This document shows, piece after piece, positions 25,637 to 33,509 of a stretch of DNA of 64,000 bases. Under the pieces are notes generated by a model. It was not told the origin of the DNA, made no database searches, and worked only from the letters and a program-made list of their open reading frames with translations. The stretch's first letter is position 1, and each line of letters starts with the position of its first letter. The DNA is taken from NCBI RefSeq assembly GCF_014635665.1, contig NZ_BMDG01000007.1, positions 186,001-250,000 of the forward strand, written 5' to 3'. A program made the translations under genes and the position numbers. Origin of the DNA: Isoptericola cucumis. GTDB lineage: Bacteria; Actinomycetota; Actinomycetes; Actinomycetales; Cellulomonadaceae.

Positions 25637-28600
25637 TGGTAACGCACCTCCTGGCTGCGGCGGCGGATGACGGTGACCTCGTCGCGCTGGTTGCCCGTGG
25701 GGCCGAGGTAGTTGAACGCGTAGGTGAGCTGCCCGTACCCGCCCGCGAGGTGCGTGGGCTTGAGCAGGATGCGCGTGAGCGAGTTGTGGATGCCGCCGCG
25801 CAGGCCGGAGGTCTCCGACAGCGGCACGTCGACGGTGCGGTCGGTGGCGTGGTGCATGTAGACGGTGCCCTCGGGCATGCGGTGGCTCACGACGGCGCGG
25901 GCGACGACGACGCCGTTGCGGTTGACCGCCTCGATCCACTCGTTGTCCGAGACGCCGATCTTGGCCGCGTCCTGCGGGCTCATCCAGATGTTCGGCCCGC
26001 CGCGCGACAGCGACAGCATGAACAGGTTGTCCTGGTACTCCGAGTGGATGGACCACTTGGAGTGCGGGGTCAGGTAGCGCACCGCGACGGCGGCGTGCCC
26101 GGTGGCGGTGCCGTCGTCGGTGGCGCCGGGGGTGGGCGAGTCGCCGAACAGGTGGTGCAGGTCCAGCGGCGGCCGGTAGGTGGGCAGCTGCTCGCCGAGC
26201 TCGATCATCCAGTCGTGGTCGAGGTAGAAGTGCTGGCGGCCCGTGAGCGTGTGCCACGGCTTGAGACGCTCGACGTTGATGGCGAACGCCGTGTACCGGC
26301 GCCCGCCGTGCTCCGAGCCGGACCACTCGGGGGACGTGATGACCGTCGTCGGGCGCGACTGCACGTCGGGGAACGTGACGCGCTTGGCCTGGTCGTCGCG
26401 GGCCAGGTCCGCCAGCCGCTGCCCGGTGCGCTTCTCCACGTGCTCGAAGCCCTGCACGGCCAGGCGGCCGTTCGTCGTGCCGGACAGCGCGAGGATCGTC
26501 TCGCACGCGTGCGTGTCGCGGTCCAGCCGCGGGCGCCCGGCCGCCGGCCCGGAGGCCACGACGCCGTTGACCTGGCCGAGCTTGCGCACCTCCTCGTCGG
26601 GCATGAACGCGACGCCCTTGGTGGCCATGCCCTTGGTGTCCGTGAGCGGGCCGAGCGCCGCCATCCGGGCCGCGAACGCCGGGTAGTCGCGCTGGACCAC
26701 CTGCAACCGCGGCATCGTGACGCCGGGCACCAGCTCGCGCTCGGTCATCGGCGCCCCCGCGTCGGTCAGGGTGCCGTGCGGCACCGCGAGCTCGTCGGGG
26801 GAGTCGTGCAGCAGCGGGGTCGCGACCAGGTCCTCGCGGACCCCGAGGTGGGTCTCGGACATCTGCGAGACCAGGCCGGCCAGCGTGTGGAACGTGTCGA
26901 AGTCGGTGCGCGTCTGCCACGGCGGGCTGATCGCCGGGTTGAACGAGTGCACGAACGGGTGCATGTCCGTGCTGGACAGGTCGTGCTTCTCGTACCAGGT
27001 GGCGGCCGGCAGCACGACGTCCGAGAACAGCGTGGTGCTCGTCATGCGGAAGTCGAGCGTGACGAGCAGGTCGAGCTTGCCCCGCGGCGCCTCGTCGCGC
27101 CAGGTCATGGACGCCGGCCGGCGGCCCTCGGGCGCCTCGTCGGCGAGCACGGCCGCGTCCGTGCCGAGCAGGTGCTTGAGGAAGTACTCGTTGCCCTTGC
27201 CGGACGAGCCGAGGATGTTGGCCCGCCACACGGTGAGCACCCGCGGGAAGTTGGCCGGGTCGTCGGGGTCCTCGCAGGCGAACCTGAGCTCCCCGGACCG
27301 CAGCTTGTCGAGCACGTGCTGCTCCGGCTCCTTGCCGGCCGCGCGCGCCTCGTCCACGAGGTCCAGCGGGTTGCGGTCGAACGTGGGGTAGCTCGGCATC
27401 CAGCCGCGCTGCGCGGACTCCACCAGGGCGTCCGCCGTCGTGCGTCCCGCGAGCCTGCCGGGGGCCAGGGGCGAGGCGAGCGCGTCCGCCGGCATCCCGT
27501 CGTACCGCCACTGGTCGGTCGCGAGGTAGAACCAGCCCGTGCCGATCATCTGCCGCGGCGGGCGCGACCAGTCCAGCCCGCCCGCGTACTGCGCCCAGCC
27601 GGTGATCGGGCGGCACTTCTCCTGCCCCACGTAGTGCGCCCAGCCGCCGCCGTTGACGCCCTGGCAGCCCGTGATCGTGGTGAGCGTGAGGAACGCGCGG
27701 TAGATCGTGTCCGAGTGGAACCAGTGGTTCGCGCCGGCGCCCATGATGATCATCGACCGGCCGCCGGAGTCCTCCGCGTTGGCCGCGAACTCCCGCCCGA
27801 TCCGCGCGGCCGTCTCGGCGCGCACCCCGGTGATCTCCTCCTGCCAGGCCGGCGTGCCGGGCGCGGTCGCGTCGTCGTAGCCGGTGGGCCACTCGCCGGG
27901 CAGGTCCAGCCCGATGTCGTCGCTCGTGCGCTCGACGCCGTACTGCGCGAGCAGCAGGTCGAAGACCGTGCACACCAGGTGCCCGCCCACGCGCCGGGTC
28001 GGGACGCCGCGGGCGATGACGCCCTTGCCGCCCAGGTGCGCCTGCTCGTCGGCGCCCGCCTCGGGCACGACGTCGAACCGGGGCAGCAGCACCGCCGCGG
28101 CGCCCAGCTCGCCGGGCGCCGCCCCCGCGCCGTCCGCCACCGACAGCAGCGGGTCGACGTCGCCCAGGTCGAGGTTCCACTTTCCCTCGCCCGCCTCGCC
28201 GTACCGGTCGGCCAGCGTCCCGTTCGGGGCGACGACGGCGCCGTCCGCGCCCAGCAGCAGCGTCCGGAAGTGCGGGTGCGCCCCCTCGGACGCGCCGGGC
28301 AGGACGTCGTCGCCCACGTCCGCCGCCGTGAGGAACTTGCCCGGCGTGTACGCGCCGTCCTGCTGGCTGTCGGGCGCCGGGTCGAGGCGCACCAGGAACG
28401 GCGCGTCGGCGTACCGCTTGAGGTACTCGGCGAACGGCGCGGTCCGCTTCTCGACGAGGAACTCGCGCAGGATGACGTGCCCCATCGCGATGGCCAGGGC
28501 GCCGTCCGTGCCCGGCTGGGGCGCGAGCCACTGGTCCGCGAACTTCGTGTTGTCCGCGTAGTCCGGGGACACCGAGACGACCTTGGTGCCCCGGTAGCGC

Positions 28601-29472
28601 GCCTCGGCCATGAAGTGCGCGTCCGGGGTGCGGGTCACCGGGATGTTCGAGCCCCACATGATGAGGTAGGAGGAGTTCCACCAGTCCGCCGACTCGGGCA
28701 CGTCCGTCTGGTCGCCGAACACCTGCGGGCTCGCGACCGGCAGGTCGGCGTACCAGTCGTAGAACGACAGCATCGTGCCGCCCAGCATCTGCACGAACCG
28801 CGCCCCGACCCCGTGCGAGACCATCGACATCGCCGGGATGGGGGAGAAGCCCGCGACCCGGTCCGGCCCGTGGGTCTTGATGGTGTGCACGTGCGCCGCC
28901 GCGACGATCTCCGCCGCCTCGTCCCACGTGGCGCGCACCAGGCCGCCCTTGCCGCGCGCGCTCTTGTACGCGCGGGCGGTCTCGGGGTCGGAGGTCACGC
29001 GCTGCCACGCGAGCACCGGGTCGCCGCCCACGGCGGCCTTCGCCTCCCGGTACGCGTTCAGCAGCACGCCGCGCACGTACGGGTAGCGCACCCGCGTGGG
29101 CGAGTAGGTGTACCAGGAGAACGCGGCGCCGCGCGGGCAGCCCCGCGGCTCGTACTCGGGGGAGTCCGGTCCGACGGACGGGTAGTCCGTCTGCTGCGTC
29201 TCCCACGTGATGATGCCGTCCTTGACGTACACCTTCCACGAGCACGAGCCCGTGCAGTTCACGCCGTGGGTGGAGCGCACCACCTTGTCGTGCGACCAGC
29301 GGTCGCGGTAGAAGACGTCGCCCTCCCGGCCGCCGGTGAGGAACAGCTGGCGCAGGTCGTCGGACACCTCCCCGGAGCGCAGGTGCTTGCCGAGCCGCAG
29401 GAGGGCGTCGGCCGCCCCGGGCTGGGCCGCTGGCCCGGCGTCGGCGCTGACGGGCGGACGGGTGGTCGACAT
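25633..29472 (-). CDS. narG: Respiratory nitrate reductase alpha subunit (molybdenum catalytic)
   Basis: 1279 residues from the ATG at 29472, which follows AGGAG 7 bases upstream; an in-frame ATG at 29505 is less likely. The N-terminal FeS motif with the unusual His ligand is THGVNCTGSCSWKVY plus RGCPRGAAFSW. The Mo-ligating Asp lies in MLSFYDWYADLPVASPQ. The segment INVERLKPWHTLTGRQHFYL and the C-terminal molybdopterin-binding domain are typical. It reduces nitrate to nitrite at the cytoplasmic side using bis-MGD. It is the first gene of the run narGHJI-narK-moeA-mobA-DUF6457-moaA-moaD. No FNR- or NarL-type site was recognised upstream. Confidence 0.97.
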   Translation of the reverse strand: MSTTRPPVSADAGPAAQPGAADALLRLGKHLRSGEVSDDLRQLFLTGGREGDVFYRDRWSHDKVVRSTHGVNCTGSCSWKVYVKDGIITWETQQTDYPSVGPDSPEYEPRGCPRGAAFSWYTYSPTRVRYPYVRGVLLNAYREAKAAVGGDPVLAWQRVTSDPETARAYKSARGKGGLVRATWDEAAEIVAAAHVHTIKTHGPDRVAGFSPIPAMSMVSHGVGARFVQMLGGTMLSFYDWYADLPVASPQVFGDQTDVPESADWWNSSYLIMWGSNIPVTRTPDAHFMAEARYRGTKVVSVSPDYADNTKFADQWLAPQPGTDGALAIAMGHVILREFLVEKRTAPFAEYLKRYADAPFLVRLDPAPDSQQDGAYTPGKFLTAADVGDDVLPGASEGAHPHFRTLLLGADGAVVAPNGTLADRYGEAGEGKWNLDLGDVDPLLSVADGAGAAPGELGAAAVLLPRFDVVPEAGADEQAHLGGKGVIARGVPTRRVGGHLVCTVFDLLLAQYGVERTSDDIGLDLPGEWPTGYDDATAPGTPAWQEEITGVRAETAARIGREFAANAEDSGGRSMIIMGAGANHWFHSDTIYRAFLTLTTITGCQGVNGGGWAHYVGQEKCRPITGWAQYAGGLDWSRPPRQMIGTGWFYLATDQWRYDGMPADALASPLAPGRLAGRTTADALVESAQRGWMPSYPTFDRNPLDLVDEARAAGKEPEQHVLDKLRSGELRFACEDPDDPANFPRVLTVWRANILGSSGKGNEYFLKHLLGTDAAVLADEAPEGRRPASMTWRDEAPRGKLDLLVTLDFRMTSTTLFSDVVLPAATWYEKHDLSSTDMHPFVHSFNPAISPPWQTRTDFDTFHTLAGLVSQMSETHLGVREDLVATPLLHDSPDELAVPHGTLTDAGAPMTERELVPGVTMPRLQVVQRDYPAFAARMAALGPLTDTKGMATKGVAFMPDEEVRKLGQVNGVVASGPAAGRPRLDRDTHACETILALSGTTNGRLAVQGFEHVEKRTGQRLADLARDDQAKRVTFPDVQSRPTTVITSPEWSGSEHGGRRYTAFAINVERLKPWHTLTGRQHFYLDHDWMIELGEQLPTYRPPLDLHHLFGDSPTPGATDDGTATGHAAVAVRYLTPHSKWSIHSEYQDNLFMLSLSRGGPNIWMSPQDAAKIGVSDNEWIEAVNRNGVVVARAVVSHRMPEGTVYMHHATDRTVDVPLSETSGLRGGIHNSLTRILLKPTHLAGGYGQLTYAFNYLGPTGNQRDEVTVIRRRSQEVRYQ

Positions 29473-29569
29473 GCGCACTCCTGGGGCTGGGGACCGAAGA
29501 GTCACTGCTTCGCATCATCGGGCCCCTGAGCAGGTCGTGCATGTCGAGAGCGCAGGTGGCGGCGCCGGG

Positions 29570-29611
29570 CACGGGTCGTGGGCCGCGGAATCCCGCAGCC
29601 CACGACCCGTG
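29570..29611 (-). terminator. 19-bp stem hairpin downstream of the secreted-protein genes
   Basis: Arms 29570-29588 and 29593-29611 (CACGGGTCGTGGGC.. / ..GCCCACGACCCGTG) pair over 19 bp with one mismatch around the 4-base loop AATC. It lies 20 bases after the stop of the third secreted-protein gene and upstream of narG, so it should separate the two transcripts. No U-tract follows, as is usual in this phylum. Confidence 0.75.
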
Positions 29612-29630
29612 GGGGTAGACCCGAGGTCGG

Positions 29631-30101
29631 TCAGCTGACCCCCGGCACCCTCGACTTCTCCGTGCAGACGGCCCCGGACGTGTCGGAGGTGCACGTCTGG
29701 ATGTGCACGGTCTGCCCCTCGTCGTACGACAGGTTCACCTCCCGGTAGCTGTTGTCGCCCTTGGAGTAGAAGACCGCGGGCCCGCTGCCACCGACCCAGA
29801 GCTTGACGACCGACCTGCGGTCGTTGTCGTGGTAGTCCCAGATCGACAGGACCTCGCCGTAGGCGCGGAACCGGCCGTGGACGTACTCGTCGCTGGTGGT
29901 CTTGTACGCCTGCTCGGCCACGGAGACACCACCGGAGTCTTCGGGGTCGTTCCAGGCGTAGTAGCTGGTACCCCAGCCGGCCTGTGGCGCCAGGTGGGCC
30001 GGCACCACGGCGGCCGGTGCTGCACCGGCCGCGCCGGCGGACAGCCCCAGGCCGGCGAGGGCGAGAGCCGCGGCCACCGTTGTCATCGATCGACGTCGCA
30101 T
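29631..30101 (-). CDS. Small secreted protein, paralog 3 of the tandem trio
   Basis: 156 residues with a Sec-type signal peptide (RRRSMTTVAAALALAGLGL, cleavage near AGAAGAAP). The mature part shares with its two neighbours the blocks GGVSVAEQAYK, GEVLSIWDYHDNDRRSVVKL, WVGGSGPAVFYSKGD and REVNLSYDEGQTVHIQTCTS, ending with a second cysteine in AVC. The two conserved cysteines could form a disulfide. No family I can name. It is a small beta-rich extracellular protein by appearance, 9 bases downstream of paralog 2, probably one transcript ending at the hairpin at 29570. Confidence 0.85.
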   Translation of the reverse strand: MRRRSMTTVAAALALAGLGLSAGAAGAAPAAVVPAHLAPQAGWGTSYYAWNDPEDSGGVSVAEQAYKTTSDEYVHGRFRAYGEVLSIWDYHDNDRRSVVKLWVGGSGPAVFYSKGDNSYREVNLSYDEGQTVHIQTCTSDTSGAVCTEKSRVPGVS

Positions 30102-30110
30102 GATTCCTCC

Positions 30111-30596
30111 TCAGGACGTGCCCTTCTCGGTCTTGGGCGTGCAGACGGCGTTCACGGACGTCGAGGTGCAGGCCTGCAGGTACACGGTCTGACCCTCGTC
30201 GTACGACAGGTTCAGCTCGCGCTTCGTGCCGTCGCCGTTGCTGAAGAAGACCGCCGGCCCGCTGCCGCCGACCCACAGCCTGACGATCGACCGGTAGCCG
30301 TTGGGGTGGTGGTCCCAGATCGTCAGGTGCTCGCCGTGGGCCTCGAACATGCCCATCACGTACTGGGAGGTGCCGTCCTTGAGGGCCTGCTCGTAGATGC
30401 TCACCCCGCCGGCGTCGCCGTCGTCGGCCCAGGCGGCGGTGTCCATGTACCAGCTGGCCGCCGTGGACCTGTCCGGTGCGGTTCCCGGTGCGGGTTCGGC
30501 GGCGGGTCCGGGTGCGGCCGACGCCGTCGGCCCGAGCAGCCCGACGCCGGCGACGAGCGTCGCGGCGACGGCCGCCGTCATGGTGCGAGCACGCAT
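30111..30596 (-). CDS. Small secreted protein, paralog 2 of the tandem trio
   Basis: 161 residues. The signal peptide (RARTMTAAVAATLVAGVGLL, cleavage near ASAAPG) is followed by a Pro/Ala-rich spacer and the shared core: GGVSIYEQALKDG, HGEHLTIWDHHPNGYRSIVR, LWVGGSGPAVFFSNGDGTKR, ELNLSYDEGQTVYLQACTS and AVC. It differs from the others in having NPNGY-like changes around the Asp/His block. The preceding gene ends 41 bases upstream and the next starts 9 bases downstream. Not recognised beyond its paralogs. Confidence 0.85.
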   Translation of the reverse strand: MRARTMTAAVAATLVAGVGLLGPTASAAPGPAAEPAPGTAPDRSTAASWYMDTAAWADDGDAGGVSIYEQALKDGTSQYVMGMFEAHGEHLTIWDHHPNGYRSIVRLWVGGSGPAVFFSNGDGTKRELNLSYDEGQTVYLQACTSTSVNAVCTPKTEKGTS

Positions 30597-30637
30597 GGTT
30601 CCTCCTCGTTCGTCCCTCACGGTTGCTCTCGCAGCCC

Positions 30638-31102
30638 TCACGACCGGCCCCGGTGGGTCCGGTCCGAGCAGACGGCGTTCGCGGAGTCGGAGGTGCAGAC
30701 CTGCAGGTACACGGCCTGGCCCTCGCCGTACGACTCGTTGATGACCCGCTCGGTGCCGTCGCCGTTGCCGTAGAAGACGGCCGGGCCGCTGCCACCGACC
30801 CAGAGCTTGACGATCGCCTTGCGGTCGTTGTCGTGGCGGTCGAAGACGCTGATCTTCTCCCCGTAGGCGATGAACTGGCCCAGGATGTCCTCGCCCGTGC
30901 TGAGCTTGGACGCCCGCTCGTAGACGGAGACGCCTCCCGTGTCGTTCGGGTCGTTCCAGGTGGCGCCCGTGCTGTTCCACGTGGCCGCGGCCGCGGGGCC
31001 GTCGGGCGTGGGCGTGGCGGCTGCCGCGGTGCTGCCCAGGAGCCCCAGGCCTGCGGCTGCGGCGGCTGCGGCCGCCAGTGTCCTTCGTGTGCTGTGTCGC
31101 AT
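30638..31102 (-). CDS. Small secreted protein, paralog 1 of the tandem trio
   Basis: 154 residues. An Ala-rich signal peptide (RRTLAAAAAAAAGLGLLGST) leads to the shared core GGVSVYERASKLS, YGEKISVFDRHDNDRKAIVK, LWVGGSGPAVFYGNGDGTER, INESYGEGQAVYLQVCTSDS and AVC. It is the first gene of the trio, 198 bases from the divergent SARP regulator start at 31301. Within that gap is an 11-bp tandem repeat that may be the regulator's site. Function unknown; triplication suggests selection for dose or for variants. Confidence 0.85.
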   Translation of the reverse strand: MRHSTRRTLAAAAAAAAGLGLLGSTAAAATPTPDGPAAAATWNSTGATWNDPNDTGGVSVYERASKLSTGEDILGQFIAYGEKISVFDRHDNDRKAIVKLWVGGSGPAVFYGNGDGTERVINESYGEGQAVYLQVCTSDSANAVCSDRTHRGRS

Positions 31103-31190
31103 CGTGATCCTTCGTGCCGGGCCGGGGGTGCGTCGTCGAGGGCGGCCCGGAGGACCTCGACGACCTGATGCCTCCCACCGTGACGCCGGT

Positions 31191-31212
31191 CACTTTCCTC
31201 GTACTTTCGTCG
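31191..31212. promoter_or_regulatory. 11-bp tandem direct repeat, candidate SARP/OmpR-type site
   Basis: CACTTTCCTCG followed directly by TACTTTCGTCG, 9 of 11 positions identical. SARP regulators bind direct repeats in 11-bp register. It lies 89 bases from the first secreted-protein start and 88 from the regulator start. Confidence 0.5.
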
Positions 31213-31300
31213 CCCCGATCACCTCTTGTGGGGAGTGGGAAGCCTGACCGGGCAGGGGGGAGCCCGGCGTGGCGACGGCAGTCCTGAGAAGGGGGACGAC

Positions 31301-32020
31301 ATGCGTTTCGAGGTCCTGGGGCCGGTGCGGGTCACGCCCGGGCCGGGCGTGCCGCCCGTGTGCGGAGCGGTCCGGGTCGGGCTCCTCGCCCTCCTGCTCG
31401 CGCGCGCCAACGCGCCCGTCCCGGCGGAGTCCCTGCTCGACGCGCTGTGGGACTGCGACGGCCCGGCCGACCTGCAGCGGCTGCAGCTCACCGTCCACCG
31501 GCTGCGGCGCGCACTCGGCGACCCGGGACGGCTCGTGTTCGACGCCGGGAGCTACCTGCTCCGCGTGCGCCCGGGCGAGCTGGACGCCCAGCTCTTCGAC
31601 GACGCCCTGCGGCGAGCCTCCGAGTCCGACGACCCGCGGCGACGGGCGGCGCTGCTGCGGTCGGCCACGGAGCTCTGGCGGGGCGAGCCGTTCCAGGGTC
31701 TCGACCTCGGCCCGCTCGCGCCGCAGACCGGCCGGCTCGCCGAGCGCCGGAACGTCGCGATCGAGCAGCTCTACGCCGCCGAGCTCGAGTGCGGGCGCCA
31801 CGAGACGGCCGTCGCCGACCTGGCCGGGCTGGTCTGCCTGCACCCGCTGCGGGAGCGGCTGCACGTCCTGCTCATGACGGCGCTCGACCGCTGCGGCCGG
31901 CGCGCCGACGCGCTCGCCGCCTACCGGTCCGCGCGCTGCACCCTCGTCGGCGAGCTGGGCCTCGAGCCCGGGCCGGAGCTCCGCGAGGTGGAGCAGCGCA
32001 TCCTGGCGGGGGACCGCTGA
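31301..32020 (+). CDS. SARP/AfsR-family transcriptional regulator (wHTH plus BTAD)
   Basis: 239 residues from an ATG preceded by GAAGGGGGA. The N-terminal OmpR-type winged helix (MRFEVLGPVRVTPGPGVPPV, LARANAPVPAESLLDALWD, LQLTVHRLRRALGD) is followed by a bacterial transcriptional activation domain with TPR-like helices (AERRNVAIEQLYAAELECGR to ADALAAYRSARCTLVGELGL). No NB-ARC or sensor part is attached, so it is a small SARP. It is divergent from the trio of secreted-protein genes, the most likely targets. SARPs often activate specialised metabolism genes; no such cluster is visible here. Confidence 0.9.
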   Translation: MRFEVLGPVRVTPGPGVPPVCGAVRVGLLALLLARANAPVPAESLLDALWDCDGPADLQRLQLTVHRLRRALGDPGRLVFDAGSYLLRVRPGELDAQLFDDALRRASESDDPRRRAALLRSATELWRGEPFQGLDLGPLAPQTGRLAERRNVAIEQLYAAELECGRHETAVADLAGLVCLHPLRERLHVLLMTALDRCGRRADALAAYRSARCTLVGELGLEPGPELREVEQRILAGDR

Positions 32021-32141
32021 GCCTCACAGCCCGTCGCGCCGTGGTGTGCGTTCGTTCTCACGCGCATTTCACGCCCGCACGTCCGGGCCGGAAACACCGG
32101 GTTCCTAGCGTCGTGGCACCGCCCACGCACTGGAGGACACG

Positions 32142-33509
32142 ATGGTTGCTCCGACGACGTCACCGGCCACGGCAACGGTCCCGGCACCGGCCCCGGCCGC
32201 CACCCGCCGCGGGCGGTGGATCCAGCACTGGGACCCCGAGGACCGGGTGTTCTGGGCGGACGAGGGGCGGCGGGTCGCGCGGCGCAACCTCGTCCTGTCG
32301 GTCTTCGCGGAGTTCCTCGGCTTCTGCGTGTGGGCGCTGTGGTCGATCGTCGTGCCGCAGCTGCCGGCCGCGGGCTTCGCGTTCACCACCGACCAGCTGT
32401 TCTGGCTCATCGCGGTCCCGTCGCTCGTGGGCGCGACCCTGCGCATCCCGTACACGCTCGCCGTGCCCGTGTTCGGCGGGCGCACCTGGACGGTCGTGTC
32501 GGCGTCGCTGCTGCTGGTCCCCACGCTCGCGCTGGCATGGGCGGTGCAGCGCCCGGACACGTCGTTCGGCGTGATGCTGGCGGTGGCGGCGCTCGCGGGC
32601 TTCGGTGGCGGCAACTTCGCCTCGTCGATGGCAAACATCTCGTTCTTCTTCCCCGAGCGGTCCAAGGGCGCGGCGCTCGGGTGGAACGCCGCGGGCGGGA
32701 ACCTGGGCACGGCGGCCGTGCAGCTCGCGGTGCCGCTCGTCATCGTCGGCGGCACCGTCACCGGGGCCGGCGTCGCGCTCGAGCGCGCCGGCCTGATGTT
32801 CGTCCCGTTCATCGTGCTGGCCGCGTTCCTCGCGTGGCGGTTCATGGACAACCTGGCGGCCGCGAAGGCGGACCCGCGGTCGTTCGTCGTCGCCGTGCGC
32901 GAGCCGCACACCTGGGTGATCTCGTTCCTGTACATCGGCACGTTCGGGTCGTTCATCGGGTTCTCCGCGGCGTTCCCGACGCTGCTCGCGGGCCAGTTCC
33001 CCGAGGTGTCCCTGTCGCTGGCGTTCCTGGGCGCGCTCGTCGGCTCGGTGACGCGGCCGCTCGGCGGGATGCTCGCCGACCGGGTCGGGGGAGCGGTCGT
33101 CACGGTGGCCTGCTACGCCGTGATGATCGCCGGGGCCGCCGGTGCGGTGGCGGCGCTCGGCAGGCACAGCTTCCCGCTGTTCTTCGGCTCGTTCCTGCTG
33201 CTGTTCGTCGCGACGGGCGTCGGCAACGGGTCGGTGTACCGGATGATCCCCGCGGCGTTCCGGGTCGCAGGGGCCGGCCGCGACGCGGCGGCGACGGCGC
33301 GGGCCGCGGCGGGCTGCATCGGCGTCGCGGGCGCCGTCGGGGCGTTCGGCGGGTTCCTGGTCCCGCGCGGGTTCGCGATCTCGACGTCGGCCACCGGGTC
33401 GCTCGTCCCGGCGCTGTGGGTGTTCGTCGCGGCGTACGTCGTGATGGGCGCGGTCACGTGGGCCGTGTACGCCCGGCGCGGGTCGGCGATGCGGGCGGCG
33501 CGCGTATGA
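32142..33509 (+). CDS. Nitrate transporter of the NarK/NasA MFS family (assimilation cluster)
   Basis: 455 residues, about twelve membrane segments. Signatures: AGFGGGNFASSMANISFFFP followed by ERSKGAALGWNAAGGNLG, the nitrate-porter motif, and a second NGSVYRMIPAAF motif. An N-terminal 60-residue hydrophilic part (GRWIQHWDPEDRVFWADEG) is typical of the NarK2/NarU-type proteins. A TAGCGT -10-like box lies at 32107-32112 and GGAGG precedes the ATG. The stop overlaps the nasA-like start by ATGA, so it supplies nitrate to the assimilatory reductase. Confidence 0.92.
   Translation: MVAPTTSPATATVPAPAPAATRRGRWIQHWDPEDRVFWADEGRRVARRNLVLSVFAEFLGFCVWALWSIVVPQLPAAGFAFTTDQLFWLIAVPSLVGATLRIPYTLAVPVFGGRTWTVVSASLLLVPTLALAWAVQRPDTSFGVMLAVAALAGFGGGNFASSMANISFFFPERSKGAALGWNAAGGNLGTAAVQLAVPLVIVGGTVTGAGVALERAGLMFVPFIVLAAFLAWRFMDNLAAAKADPRSFVVAVREPHTWVISFLYIGTFGSFIGFSAAFPTLLAGQFPEVSLSLAFLGALVGSVTRPLGGMLADRVGGAVVTVACYAVMIAGAAGAVAALGRHSFPLFFGSFLLLFVATGVGNGSVYRMIPAAFRVAGAGRDAAATARAAAGCIGVAGAVGAFGGFLVPRGFAISTSATGSLVPALWVFVAAYVVMGAVTWAVYARRGSAMRAARV

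Noticed and set aside
25750-29529. Open frame of 1259 codons on the plus strand
   Set aside because: It is antisense to narG, whose motifs are unmistakable; the translation is Arg/Val/Gly-rich with no motif, a GC-driven shadow.
29473-29569. FNR or NarL binding site before narG
   Set aside because: No TTGAT-n4-ATCAA or convincing NarL heptamer could be seen in the 97 bases between the hairpin and the start codon.
23882-29572. 1896-codon frame that appears to fuse a narG-region product with narH
   Set aside because: The part before 25636 is the wrong frame of narG; narH begins at the GTG overlapping the narG stop, with the normal family N-terminus.
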